Assembly: GCF_000321225.1 (NCBI RefSeq)
Contig: NW_004450276.1
Location: 1,530,265 to 1,594,264 of the forward strand
DNA: 64,000 nucleotides
Reading direction: 5' to 3'
Source of the DNA: Odobenus rosmarus divergens
Lineage: Eukaryota; Chordata; Mammalia; Carnivora; Odobenidae
In this document: positions 12,690-24,700 of the stretch, piece after piece
How positions within the stretch are numbered: the stretch's first letter is position 1
How the letters are laid out: each line of letters begins with the position of its first letter
Notes under the pieces: generated by a model
Databases searched by the model: none
Told to the model about the DNA's origin: nothing
What the model saw: only the letters and a program-made list of their open reading frames with translations
Program-made: the position numbers and the translations under genes

Positions 12690-13620
12690 TTCCATACAGG
12701 GCCATAGTTCTTACAGAAGCCAGTTCTAGGCTACACTCGCCTTTTTTTCTTCAGGAGTGTCCAATTTCTCTTAACACTTATAGTAAGGAAATGTCTTCTA
12801 CATCTGGCTCTCCCGGTGTCTGCTTGACTGCACCCTGCTCAACATGGACTTATCTTCCCAAAAGCGATCTCCCTTTGAAGTCTGTCTGCTTTTCACTAGC
12901 ACTACTGTTATCCCAATCAAACAGACTCAAAATCTCACATTTGTCTTCAATTCTCTTTTTCTTCTTCCATTTGAAACCTAGGAATCAAAAAGCAACCAAG
13001 TCCTGCCAATGATTCTGTCATGTCTACTGCACCCATTTATTGGGTTTCCTCTTTGTGATGGGCACTGGAGATACAAAGATAAGGAAGACACACCATGCTG
13101 CCAAAGAGCTCACTGTCAAGTGTCCCTTCCTTGATATTTTTATAGCTACCACTGATGTTCCAGATGTTCATCATTCTACAGTACCTTTCCACAGCCAGGC
13201 CCTGACTGCTCTGGCTTTCTTCAGTCTATTCACTCCCTCCTAAGGCTCCAATTCACATAACATTTTTCTGACCAGATACATTCCCTGAAATGATAAATTC
13301 ATCATGTAATACCCTTGCGAGGAATATCTCCACGGGGTTCTAGTATCCACAGGAAATCTGTTGTCTCTATTCAGATCATCAGAGCTCTGTGTGTCCCGGG
13401 CTCATCCCCATCTACCTGCATGTCTTCCCTTTAACCCAAGTACCCTTCAGTACAGGTCTCCTGCTCCAGTGAAGCTGGTCCTGAAACTGACTGATGTTTA
13501 CTCTGGGCCCCATCAGCCCTCCCTTTCTACTCATCCTCCAAGTCACGGTTCAAGTCCTGTCTCTTTCCACAAAATGTTTCAAGAAATTTTATATCCCACA
13601 CTGACCGTGCATTGATATAT
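12690..13620. mobile_element. Probable L2-derived patches, diverged
   Basis: 'gggcactggagatacaaagataaggaag' and 'aagagctcactgtc' (about 13,055-13,115) resemble the reverse complement of the L2 3' end. 'cacggttcaagtcctgtctct' (about 13,545) resembles the L2 3' end in plus orientation. Boundaries are unclear, and the rest of the interval is unassigned. No exon is seen. Confidence 0.35.
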
Positions 13621-15445
13621 TACAGTATTTATATAAATCACTCATTTTGACACTAAATCATAAGTATTCATAGTTTTATTTTTTGTCTTTCCAAACACTA
13701 CAATTTCTTTGAGGTTGGTAAGAAAACTTTGTGTTTTTCTTATGTACTTTCAGATGTCCATTCATTTGAAATATATTTACCGAGGTCCTACTTTTGTGCC
13801 CTGCACTATACCAGGCTGAGAGGGTCTACTGTGCTTTAATGTAGTAAAACCCTAAAGAGATATTTGTTGATAAACAAAATTCATCCCCTCTGCTAGCAAG
13901 TGGCATATTTATTTAAGAAAAATAACTCTTGAAAGCTGTCTTATTTTTAGATCATGTGGCCAAAGAAGTCCCATAATTTCCCACTAGCCCCTCAGTGTCA
14001 ACTGTTGGCAGTTTAAACAATCAGGCTCGAGGAGGATTTAGAATATACTCACTTGCTCATATTCGTCAGAATTTAATGCACCTTTTGTAATTCCTGTTAA
14101 AAGGATATGATCACCTTTTTAAGGGTCACATTTTGCTCTTCTTCAACTTGGCATAAAAGGTTCACATAAAGAAAATGGAGAATTTGCCATCTTTAATAAC
14201 AGGAAATGTTTCTATACCGCCAGTTTTATAAATAAGCCAGAAACTCCCCAGATTTAGCCAGCTGTATTAGTAAAAATTTAGGAAAGTGGGCAGTTTATTA
14301 TTATTTAATTGCACAGACTTCTCTTGAGGGTGTACATAATTTAGTTTACAAATATGACCATAAAAAGAACATTCCAATATAATAAATATTCAAGTCAATA
14401 AATAAATGTCACCGTGACTGTTCTCTTCCATGACAACAAACAGTAAGTGCTATAGTCCCAGATGTTTACTTAAATTGGCCCTGGAGGGGTAGATAGGCCA
14501 TGGGTAATCATCATGGTTACTGATGTACTTTTTATACCGAAATGGTACTAAGGAGAAAATGGCCATTCTCTCTGCATAACATCCATCTCTGCGGCTTCTA
14601 TGCAGCATAATTTGCAGCAGTGACTCTCAAGCAGCTTTGTATTTGAAGAGACTCCTGATTTTTATCACAAAAAAGGAAAGAAAAAAGGAAAAAAAAACTT
14701 TAAAGATAATTTTTTTTTTTTTTAATTGAACCAGACGCTGTGTAAAAATCTGCAGAGATCATGTGAGGCTGAGAATGAGGTTACCTTCTTCAAGAAAGGA
14801 TTTGCTTTTGCTTCTATCAGACATCTGGGCTTAGGGTAGATCTGAATCCAATTGAGGATGGAAATGATTCAAATCTGGGCTTCACTCATTGAGAGAACTC
14901 ATCTGTTTTAGGGATTGCTGGAAGCTCTGCTCAGCCTCTCTGCCTGTCAGCCATGCTTTTGCATTCAGCAAGTTTCTTGTGAGAAAAAGCAGCCTCAAAC
15001 GCAGGGCTCACCTCCCTTGGCTTCCTCCTTCTTCTGGATTTTAGTCCTGAAAATTCTCCATGCCTTGGTAGCTTGCCAGTGCCCTCAAACAGTGCACTTT
15101 GCTTAGTATACTTTGCTTATTTAGTATACTTTGTCTTCCTCGTATTATTTGCAGGAGGTCTGAGCTAAGGCGATTTCACAGCTGGAAGGAAAACCTCCTT
15201 TGGTGATTGGTGTCACTACTCATTACACTTTCTAGCTGATTATCTTGGACTGATATTTAATAGCTCAATACTTCAATATCTCCCTCTTCCTCTTGTGTCT
15301 CTCCTGTGAATGTAGAAAAATCTCTCTAAACCAGACTCTTTGGCCACTTGTTGACCCTGTGATCATTTAAGTTACAACTGCCCATGAACTTTCTACCCAG
15401 TCTCCTGGTCATGGGGATCTCTCAAGTCTAGTCTTGAGTAAGACT
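13621..15445. other. No gene seen; AT-rich unique sequence
   Basis: I find no exon or RNA gene. A/T homopolymer runs occur near 14,670-14,725. 'tgcttagtatactttgcttatttagtatactttg' near 15,100-15,132 is a small direct duplication. Confidence 0.45.
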
Positions 15446-15447
15446 AT

Positions 15448-15806
15448 GTCTTAGTCCATCTGAGCTGCCATAACAGAACAGTATCAACGGGGATTGTTAC
15501 AAACAACAGTTTATTTTCACAGTTCTGCAGGATGGGAAGTCCAAGATCAAGGTGCCGGCAGATTAGTTGTCTGGTGAGAGGCCACTTTCTGGTTCTTAGC
15601 TGGCCATCTCTTAACGTGTCCTCACCTAGTGTAAGGGGCACAAGGACAGTCCGGGATGTCTTACAAGGTCATCAGTCCCATTCATGAGGGCTCAGCCCTC
15701 ATAACCTACTTACCTCCCAAAGGCTCCATCTCTAAACACCATCCATTAGGAATTAGGTTTTGAATTTATGACTTTTGAGGAGACACATTCTGTCTATATC
15801 AGACTA
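15448..15806 (-). mobile_element. MLT1-type LTR (ERVL-MaLR), minus strand
   Basis: It reads 'cttagtccatctgagctgcc', 'cacagttctgcagg', 'gtccaagatcaaggtgccgg', 'tgtcctcacctagtg' and 'acctcccaaaggctcc' in order. This is the reverse complement of the MLT1 LTR text seen in plus orientation at 29,873-30,272. Confidence 0.85.
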
Positions 15807-17018
15807 TGTAGCATAAAATATCCTGAAAATTAAATACACAAGGATCCCTAACTGAAAGGTCAGTTAGAAACGATGCTTAATGGTATCCTACAGGAAGTCA
15901 ACACATCCATGAGTCTACCCGACAGAAGGAAAATACCTACTTTGAGCTCTAACCCAGTCAGGAAGTTCCTCTTTCACTCACCAGGAGCTGGCCTGAACCC
16001 CTCTCAAACTGGCAGCAGAATTAAAAGGCAGCTGGTCCACTGACCGGAGCATAAAGTGACCAAAGGTGAGACAAGCAGAGCCACAGCACTGAGTAAATAA
16101 GAGCTGCCCTCTCACCGTAAAGAAAGACAAGGAGCAGATACTTCTTAGAGAATCTCCAGGGAAAGCAGGCTCTTTAAGAAGGTCTTCAAAAGACTTAAGG
16201 CTTAAAGTCTGAAAATCTGAACCAGTAAAGATAAAAATATATTTCCGGACTGTAACATCATAAAATAATTTGGCACTGGACAAAACACGTGTTGAATGCC
16301 TAGCAAAGAATGATAATGCAGGCCAAGAGAAGCAGAGCAGTGTGGACCACGCAAGCACAGAGACAACTGGCCCGCTGTACGACACGACTGGGAGTAAGGG
16401 GTCCCAGAGAAGTTTCCATGCACCCCTGCAGAACAGTGTTGGGACACAATTTCTTTCTGTCCAGGTGGGCTCCACATTATGCAAGGACAGGACAACTCTA
16501 TAATCATCAACTGATAACCTGGGCTTATCAGGTTGACGGCTCCTCCCCAGGTTATTAGCTGTAGCAACTCACACTTCTGAAGGCGGCTGGTGTTTAAGAG
16601 CTAACAAGAAACACTGGAAGGGAAAACACAGGAAGGAGCACAGTTTTTGTTTGGAAGCGATGGGACCTTGGATGACATTTTCCCTCTATTTTTCCAAACG
16701 TTCCAGAATGCGATCATATTTTATTTACAAACTAAATAAATAGCAAATACAAATGGTATAAAGAAGCAGCAATGCCCTCTAAAATTTCTTTTTTCAACTC
16801 AAGATTTTCTGTAATGAATCCCAGTAACAGAATTAAGTTATTCTATATAAGAGACGGGGAGGGAGCGCCATGTGCCTCAGGAGGGGGTCTGAGGATTAAG
16901 TCAATCTGATTGTCAGCTGGTCTCTTCTACTTTCCTTCAAACAACATGTTACTTCCCATACAAAGCAAATACACAAGACATTTTTAAATCTCATAATATT
17001 TATGAGGAAATTCTTTAC
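15807..17018. other. Unique sequence downstream of the exon; no further exon accepted
   Basis: A minus-strand frame of 168 codons (15,978-16,484) ends beside a donor-like CTCCTG|gtgagt. It has no recognisable family resemblance and does not continue the helical character of the upstream exons. I therefore do not call it a gene. The rest is unassigned. Confidence 0.4.
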
Positions 17019-17105
17019 CTAAAATTCTCATATTCTTCTTCTTGTCGTTTCCACGGACAGCTCTGTATATTTCTGATAATCTGAAGATAGTCACTCTCTA
17101 AATAC
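17019..17105 (-). CDS. Internal coding exon of the same unrecognised minus-strand gene (third of three)
   Basis: This is an 87-bp minus-strand exon. Its acceptor is TTGACTTTTAG and its donor is TTTTAG|gtaaag. Only one frame is open: it reads YLESDYLQIIRNIQSC followed by PWKRQEEEYENF. The segment is acidic and basic by turns and probably helical, with a Cys-Pro-Trp turn in the middle. It begins with the third base of a codon, exactly the phase left by the exon at 46,839-46,928 (AG+G gives Arg), and ends two bases into the next codon. The intron separating the two is 29.7 kb and is packed with LINEs and SINEs. The following exon should begin with one codon base. I could not find a convincing one between here and position 1, so it probably lies outside the window or is very short. 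I do not recognise the product. Confidence 0.72.
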
Positions 17106-17766
17106 CTAAAAGTCAAACGTCAATAAAATTAGAAAACAGAGATCCCACATATTGCTAAACACACATATAAGTGTCCTAAAGGGCACTTTGAGAATCTGCT
17201 CATTTTAGCTCTCTAAATCTTTTCTGAAATAAGGTAATGTAGGAATGAGTTAATATCATACCCATTTCCAAACCGCTAGGAACATAAATTTGGAAAGAAT
17301 TATTATGTTGATTTAGGAATGTGTAATTTGCATATATCATAAGTCAAGTCTAATATTACAGATAAATCATGACAGCACCTCAATTCACATTCATATCTTA
17401 TAGCCATTTCATTTTGCTATAACTCACTGACAAACATATTTTATAGATGTTTACCATAAATATATAATTTATCATTTTTTATACTCTAAGTTGACTGATT
17501 TACCTTTGGAAATATAGATAAAATTTCCCTAAAATAATCATCTTAAATTTTAATTCTGAATGGTACACTAAAAAAAACCCAGATTAAGTTAAGAGAGATG
17601 CTTATATATTGGCATAAAAAAATCTATAGGCTCAGCAGTACAATTTTGCGGGATCCCAGTCCCCAGTAAATCTCTTTTTACCTGAAATTTCATCAGTAAG
17701 TATTAATTCCTTTAATCATAGAATAGCCTTTAGTCTTTAAGGGTTATTATTTCAAATGCAAGTACT

Positions 17767-17972
17767 GGGGCCCCTGGATGGCTTAGTTGGTTAAGCATCT
17801 GCCTTCAGCTCAGGTCATAATCCCAGGGTCCTGAGTTCGAGCCCTACATCAGGCTCCCTGCTCCATGGGGAGCCTGCTTCTCCCTCTCCCTCTGCCCCAC
17901 CCACCCCCTACAGCTTGTGCTTTCTCTCTGTTTCTCTCAAATAAATAAAATCTTTTAAAAAATTAAAAAATA
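17767..17972 (+). mobile_element. CAN SINE, moderately diverged
   Basis: The head is GGGGCCCCTGGATGGCTTAG, followed by GGTCATAATCC, a CT-rich tract and AAATAAATAAAATCTTTT. Short imperfect flanks GCAAGTACT and ACAAGTACC may be the target-site duplication. It lies in the large intron, antisense to the gene. Confidence 0.9.
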
Positions 17973-18310
17973 ATAAAGTACAAGTACCCCTTTGTGTGAA
18001 TAAAAAAAAACCCTTAAATTTTCTTTCAATTAATATCTTAGTCATTAGTTGCCTACCACTTGAGATGAAGGCTCTGCACTAAAGAGATGGAGTATGTGCA
18101 GCGGGTAGGTGGAGAAGGGAGAGGGCCATGAAAAATCCTGTCAGAAACCACTCCCCCATCTCCAACCAGCAAAATGAAGAGCCTCCAAAGCTTCACTCTG
18201 AAAGAGCTATTTGTTATAGGTGGGGAAGGTCATCATCCAAGCAACTCCTCTCCCTCTGAAGTTTACCTATCTTTTGGTTATCTCTGTCTTCAATGTGCCA
18301 CCACAAATAA

Positions 18311-18332
18311 AAAATATATATATATATATATT
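18311..18332. repeat. (TA)n microsatellite
   Basis: A short run of TA repeats is followed by a T-run. Confidence 0.8.
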
Positions 18333-18647
18333 TTTTTCCCTTGGCTGCTGTTGGCCCAGCTAAGAAAATCTGAAAATCCTGAAAGACTGTTATATACTAA
18401 AGGAGAAGCAAAGCAAAAAGCTATCACAGGAGAGGTTAAAAATAGTTGTACTTGTATACAGGCTTCCAACCTTAACAGACTTACCTCATTGCCATGGGTG
18501 CTAAGACTTGTCCGAGTATGCCAAGGAGCCTGAGAAATCTATATTCTCTACCCCCAAAGCTTTATCTAAATGTGACACTTCCCAGCTGGAGTAAATATTA
18601 CCTGTCTCCACATGGTAGGGGAAACCCAGAGACTCTACAAGTATTAA

Positions 18648-18763
18648 GCTCAAAAAAAAGAAAAAGAAGAAAGGAAAGGAAAGGAGAGGAGAGGAAAGGA
18701 AGAAGGAAGGAAGGAAGGAAGAAAGGAAGGAAGGAAGGATGAAAGAAAGAGAAAGAAGAAGAA
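18648..18763. repeat. Purine-only microsatellite (AAGG/GAAA type)
   Basis: About 110 bases are almost entirely A and G on the plus strand, dominated by GGAA/AAGG units with one T near the right end. The reading frames across it are low-complexity artefacts. Confidence 0.95.
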
Positions 18764-18959
18764 TGCACATTCAGCAACCTACACAAAGCTCTCTTAATTT
18801 CTGGCTCTTCAGCAGAGACATGACATGGTGCCTATGCTCTCATGTCTGGAAAGTCTTGTCTACCACCATGGCATGGTTTTTAGTCATTTCATCATATTCA
18901 AAACAGGACACTATGTGTATCAGTATTTCTCAGGCAAAGTAACAAAAGAATTGCTATCT

Positions 18960-19246
18960 TGTAGGAAGGGAAAAATGAAGGGGGGGAATCGGAGGGGGAG
19001 ATAAACCATGAGAGACTATGGACTCTCAGAAACAAACTGAGGGTTTTAGAGGGGACGGGGGTTGGCGGATGTGTATTAAGGAGGGCACGTATTGCATGGA
19101 ACACTGGGTGTTATCAGCAAACAATGAATCATGGAACCCTACATCAAAAACTAATGATGTAATGTATGGTGATTAACATAACATAATAAAATAAAAAAAA
19201 AAAAACTAAAGATGTATAATGACTAACATAATAAAATTAAATTAAA
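18960..19246 (+). mobile_element. 3'-end-only L1 insertion with target-site duplication
   Basis: The L1 3' UTR segment contains 'ataaaccatgagagactatg' and 'aacaatgaatcatggaaccc', then A-rich sequence. It is bounded by AAAAGAATTGCTATCT at 18,944-18,959 and 19,247-19,262. It is severely 5'-truncated. The insertion is younger than the surrounding old L1s, because the duplication is intact. Confidence 0.9.
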
Positions 19247-19785
19247 AAAAGAATTGCTATCTCACAAAGCTGATTGAAAGAGAAAATGAAAAGAGAGAAG
19301 CCAAATACAAATATCTTCTCATTAAATCAATGAGAATTGCAACTGTATGTGAAGTCATCAAGATAAAGCATAACATAAAAAGTAGAGGAAGTATGAAATT
19401 ACTATCCTCTCCTAAAAACTAAATGTGTCAGAGTTTGAAGTTTTCTTTAAATGCCATTTGTTGGGTGAAAAAGAAATTAAATTTCTCATGATGTACAGCT
19501 AAAATAGTCAGATTAGTGAACTTGAAGACAGAGCAGTAGAAACTATTGAAAATGAGACATAAAAGGAAACAAAAGATTGAGTGAAAAAGTTACAATCACA
19601 CAGCTGTGAGACAACCTTGGATGGCCTAATATATGGGAAATTATGACCCTAGAAAGCCAGAAAAGACAATTTTTTTTCAAAAAATTATGGTGGCAAATTT
19701 TCCAAATGAGAACTATAAACCCACAGATCCAAAAAGCTCGACAAACTGAAAATACAAGAGACGTTTTAAAAAAAAAAAAACACTA

Positions 19786-19999
19786 GAGGTGCCTGGGTGG
19801 TTCAATCAGTTAAGCACCCGACTTAGGATTTCTGCTTAGGTCATAATCTCAGGGTCAGGAGATTGAGCCCAGAGTAGAACTCCATGCTCAGTGGGGAGTC
19901 TGCTTGAGGATTTCTCTCTCTCTCCTTCTTCCTCTGCCCCGCCCCCACTTGTGCAAGTCTGCTCTCTAAATGCATAAATAAATAAATAAATCTTAAAAA
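19786..19999 (+). mobile_element. CAN SINE, older subfamily
   Basis: The head is AGGTGCCTGGGTGGTTCAATC, followed by GGTCATAATCTCAGGGTCAGGAGATTG-type text, a CT-rich tract and AAATAAATAAATCTTAA. The internal sequence differs from the other copies, indicating another subfamily. No clear target-site duplication is seen. Confidence 0.9.
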
Positions 20000-20080
20000 A
20001 ATACTACACAAGACACACAATAATAAAATTTCTTTAAACCAGTGATAAAGGGAAAATCTTAAAAGTAGTTAGAGAAAAGA

Positions 20081-20268
20081 CGGGTGCCTGGGTGGCTCAG
20101 TCAGTTAAGCATCTGCCTTCGGCTCAGGTCATGATCCCATGGTCCTGGGATTGCGCTCCACGTAGGGCTCCCTGTGCTCAGCAGGAGTCTGCTTCTCCCT
20201 CTCCCTCTGACCTCCCCTCCCCCCCTGCTCAAGCTCACTCTCTCTCTCAAATAAATAATCTTTTTTTA
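20081..20268 (+). mobile_element. CAN SINE, young copy with perfect 20-bp duplication
   Basis: The head is CGGGTGCCTGGGTGGCTCAG, with GGTCATGATCC inside. The flanking duplication AAAAGTAGTTAGAGAAAAGA occurs at 20,061-20,080 and 20,269-20,288 without a mismatch. Confidence 0.96.
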
Positions 20269-20813
20269 AAAAGTAGTTAGAGAAAAGAAACATACATACA
20301 TAGAAACAAACTAAGATTACAGCAGAGTTGTCAGAAACAATGCAAATCAGAAGGCATGGAACAATACCATTAAAATAAAGAACATCATTTAGGGGGATTG
20401 TCAACCTAGATTTCTACAGTCAGCAAACCTTTCAAAAAATGAGGGCAAAACAGGGACTTTTTCAGACATACAAAGGCTGAAAGAAATCATACCAGCAAAC
20501 CTGCAGGAGAAGGAATGCTAACAGAGTCCTTCAAGCAGAAGAAAAAGGAAACCGGAAAAACTCTGGCTCGATACAAAGTAACAAAGAACACTAGAAATGG
20601 TAAATATGTATATATTTACAAAAGACTTTTTCTTCTTTTTCTACATCTCTTTAAAAAATAATTGACGGTTTAAGGTAAATATAATAATAATATATTGGGG
20701 AGTTTATAACATATGTAGAAATCAATGCCTGACAACTATAGAACAAAGGCCAGAAAGGGGGATGATATAAATCACTTTGAAAGCAGATTGTGATGACAAA
20801 AAGATGTATGCAG

Positions 20814-21155
20814 TTGACCTTTAAATAACCCAAGGGTTAGTGGTCTTGACCCCCTGTGCAGTCAAAAATCCACATATAACTTTTGACTCTGAAAAAATGT
20901 AATTACCAATAGTCTACTATTGACCAGAAAGAAGGCTTACCAATAACATAAACAGCCAATTAACACGTATTTTGTATGTTAATTTGTATGTATTATATAC
21001 TGTATTCTTACAATAAGGTAAGCTAGAGAAAAGACAAAGTTATTCAGAAAATCATAAGGAAGAGAAAATACATTTATAGTACCATACTATAAAAACTCCA
21101 TGTGTAAGTGGACCCATGCAGTTCAAACCTATTTTGTTTAAGGGAAAACTATACT
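20814..21155 (-). mobile_element. Tigger-like (Tc1/mariner) non-autonomous DNA transposon
   Basis: It has inverted ends CAGTTGACCTTTAAATAAC and TTGTTTAAGGGAAAACTAT. The internal text 'ttcttacaataaggtaagct' matches the reverse complement of the copy at 31,019-31,362. It has no transposase. The subfamily is not assigned. Confidence 0.75.
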
Positions 21156-21789
21156 GTTCACTAAAAGCAATCAGTAAAATCAAAGCCATGAAGAGTGAGG
21201 ATGTAATCATAAAATACTCAACCAAAAGAATGCAGGAAAAGGGAAAGGAACAAAGAGCAGGCAAATAGAAAACAAACATGATGGTAGATTTAAACCCAAC
21301 CATATGAATAATCCCATTAAGTGTAAATAATGTAAACATACCAATTAAAAGGCAGAGAACGTCATCTTGGATTTTAAATAAGCAAGAACCAATCACATAT
21401 TATTTACAAAATAAGCATTTCATATAAGTAAACAGGTTAAAAGTAAAAAGGTGAGAAAAGATACACCATACTAGAACTAATTAAAACAAAGCTGTTTTGT
21501 TTTAAAAATAAAGTTGATAAACTTATTGTCACATTGCTCAGGTGAAAAACAGACACAAATGACCAAGATGAGACCCATGTTGGAGATTGCAGCACTAACG
21601 GTCCTACAGACATAAAAGTATAATAACTTTATGCCAAAAATTTGACAACTTAGACACAATGGACATATTTGTTGAAAGACACAAACTACAAAAGCTCTCT
21701 CAAGAAGAAAGAGAGGTCAGAATCAGAGGGAGATGTAAGTAACCACAGAAAAGTGTTCAGAGAGATGCAACATTGCTAGCTTTGAAGGT

Positions 21790-24700
21790 GGAGTTAAAAT
21801 AGAGAACAGTTCCAGTTCAAGATGGTGACACAGAAAGATCCTGAACTCACCTCGCACAAAGAGTCTACAGCTACATATGCAACAATTTCCTCTTAAAACA
21901 AAAAAATACAAAACTAAAGGCTGGCTGAGTAACAACTACACATTGTGGGGCACCTGGGTGACTCAGTCGGTTGGGTGTCTGCCTTCAGCTAGGGTCATGA
22001 TTCCAGGGGATCGAGGCTTGCATCAGGCTCCCTGCTCAGTGGGAAGCCCGCTTCTCCCTCTGCCCCTCCCCTTGCTTGTGCTTTCTCTCTCTCTCTCTAA
22101 TAGATGGATGGAATCTTTAAAACAACAACTACACATTGAGGGAAACCATGTCAAAGTAGGTAGGAAAGGCTGGGATGCAACCTCACCATAAACCCCATTC
22201 CCAAAGCAGTGACCCACAACTAGCAACTAGTTAGCAATGAACTCAAAACCCAGAGATTCTCCCTGAGGAGCAAAGGGTTTGAATCCCATGTTGTGCATTT
22301 CACCTTTAAGACATCCCCTTGACAGATGAGCCCTCAAAACACCTAACTTTAAAAACCAGTGGGGCTCACGTCCCAAGACCCCAAAAATGGAAGCAATCTG
22401 AGAAACTGCTCTTCAAGTGCTTGTGTGCTTGGACTCACCCACCCCAGGATCCAGCTTAATGGCAGCTGATTGCCCCAGACTTAAAGTGAAGGAGGCTCAC
22501 CTACTTATATAAAAGCACTGGGCCAAGGAGGCAGGCATCTAATTCAACACACACATCTAGGAGCCTACAGGACCATTCTCCAGGGATGGAGATTGATGCA
22601 TGCCATCTTCATGCTCCTTCTGCTGTGCTCCAGAGCAGCAGTATATCCCAGAAGGAGCTTTCATACATCTGGTGCCCTGATTTCTGCTGCCGCCACCTTG
22701 ACTGCCCAGCTCTAGAAGCCAGGGAAGCTTACAGTCCTGGTTCCATGGGACTGTAATAACAAGTGTCAGCCAGAAAGGAGCTCATATCCCTGCCTGGCAC
22801 CCCAATGCTTGTGACTGCTGTTAGGGGATACCTCTACATGACCTGGCTCTGGTGACCAGTGGGGTCACTCATGGATCCCACAGGACTGTAACCTACAGAA
22901 AAAGAACTCGTAAGCAGTGACTATCCTCAGGATGCAGCAAGAGGCAACAGGCCCAGGAACTTGGACTTTAGTGAAGGAGACCTATTAGCTAATCATCATA
23001 ACTGTGGCCTGAGAGGCAGGCTTCTAACTGAACATGCAGCTGGGGGCCGACTACAATCCTTTCCAGAGTCCTTGAGGGGAAGTCAGAGTCCTTGAGGGGA
23101 GGTACTGTCTTCACACCCAGATTTTGCTGTGCTCCAGAGTGCCAGCATCTTTTGGAGGGAACTTTCCATGTCTGGTACCCTGGTTAATATGGCTGGTACC
23201 CCTGGTATTTGTGGCTGCCACTCAGGTGACACCTCTTGATCACCTGATTCTGGCAGCTGGCAGGGCTTAGGCTTAAGGTCCCACAGGACCATATATACTG
23301 GTATACTTTAAAAAGATGATGCCTGAGGTTCTGGCCTCCAGTGAGAATCTAGGTGTTGAGATCCTCCCCTTTGGAATACTGACAAGTACTGGCACATACT
23401 TAACTACTGGAGGTGATGAAAACTATAACAGTCTGCTTGGACAATCACAACGGTTTGAGATACAATGAAGAGCTGGGGCAGGGTTGAGTCACAAGGTTCA
23501 TATCCTACACGAGGCCACTCCTTTAAGACTGGGTGAGGTGGTTGTTTCATCTACTTTACAGAAACCAACAGAGTCAAGCAAAACTAAGAAACAGAGGAAT
23601 GTGTTCCACATGAAAGAAGAACAAAACCTCAGAAAAAAATCTTAATGAAATGGAGCTAAGTAATTTACATGATAAAGAGTTGGAAGTAATGTGTCATAAA
23701 GATGCTCAAAGAACTGGGGAGATGAATGGATAGTCATAGCAAGAACTTCAAAAAAGAGAGAAAATATAAGAAAGTCCTAACTGGAAGTCATGGAGCTGTA
23801 GAATACAATAACTGGACGGAAAAATATACTAGATGGGTTCCACAGTAGACTAGATGAAGCAGAAGAAAGGATCATTCAACTCAGAGACAGGCAGTGGCAC
23901 TCACCCAATCAGAGCAGCAAAAAGAATAAAGGATAAAAAAAAAAGAAAAGTGAACACAGCTTAAGGGAATGATGCAACAACATCAAATGGACTACCGTTC
24001 ATATCATTTGGCTCCCAGAAGGAAAAGAGAGAAAGGGGCAGAAAAAAATATTGGCTAAAAACTTATTATTCAAAAAAATAATGACTAAAAACTTCCCTAA
24101 CCCAGGGAACAAAACAATTATACAGATCTAAGATGCCTGGAGACTTCCAAAAAAGAGGAACCTAACGAAATCCATATTGACACATATTATAATTAAAGTG
24201 TCAAAAGTTAAAGACAAGGAAAGAATATTAAAAGCAGCAAGAAAAGAACAACTTTTATGTACAAGGGAACCCACGTAAGACTATACGCAGAATTTTTAGC
24301 ATAAACTTTGCAGACCAGAAGGAGGTGGCATGATATAAAGTGCTGAAAGACACAGAACTTCCAACCAAGAATATTCTATCCAGAAAAGTTATCGTTCAAA
24401 CTTGAAAAAAAGAGTTTTACAGAAAAGCAAAAGTAAAAGAAGTTCACCACCATTAAATCAGTGTTAAAAGAAATGTTAGAGGGACTAAACATTGAAAAAA
24501 GAAGCATGAGTTAGTAATAAGAACAAATATTAATAAATCTCACTGGAAAGGTAAATATATAGTAAAGATAGTAGATTAATCACTTATGAAGCTAGTATGA
24601 AAGTTAAAAGAGAAAAAAACTATGATTACAATAATTAAAGGATATATAATATAAAAGAAAGATGTAAAATGTACATGAGGAACATAAGATATGGAGGGGG

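Larger units (their letters stand above)
7705..12690 (-). mobile_element. Old L1 LINE, minus strand, 5'-truncated, with internal SINE and inverted duplication
   Basis: Reading the minus strand, the element starts inside ORF1 at about 12,690, whose C-terminal part is recognisable, and ends in the 3' UTR near 7,710. Degenerate ORF2 is visible piecewise. The endonuclease and linker lie around 11,070-12,300, the reverse transcriptase around 9,750-10,700 and the C-terminal part around 8,160-9,630. Residues such as [18 protein letters not shown] and [16 protein letters not shown] are typical of L1 ORF2. Frameshifts and stops make it inactive. It is interrupted by a CAN SINE (9,183-9,378) and contains an inverted copy of part of itself (11,386-11,618). 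The 3' UTR segment 'tctggtaaccatcagttt' is typical of carnivoran and other mammalian L1s. Confidence 0.93.
19480..21790 (+). mobile_element. Old L1 (L1M/HAL1-like), plus strand, fragmented
   Basis: The plus strand carries ORF1-like text, including 'cagacatacaaaggctgaaagaa' and 'cctgcaggagaaggaatgct' around 20,460-20,520. ORF2-start and RT-like pieces follow at 21,170-21,780, such as 'ttatgccaaaaatttgacaac'. It is interrupted by two SINEs and a Tigger-like element. No intact frame remains. Confidence 0.75.

Noticed and set aside
15978..16484. 168-codon minus-strand open frame ending at a donor-like site
   Set aside because: There is no family resemblance. The composition is unlike the accepted exons, several acceptors are equally plausible and only one fits the phase. 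A chance open frame is more likely, though RNA-seq could overturn this.
18486..18595. Minus-strand donor AATGAG|gtaagt with upstream acceptor CTCCAG
   Set aside because: All three frames of the enclosed segment contain a stop.
18494..18786. Lys/Arg/Glu-rich and complementary Ser/Phe/Leu-rich frames
   Set aside because: These are translations of the homopurine microsatellite, not genes.
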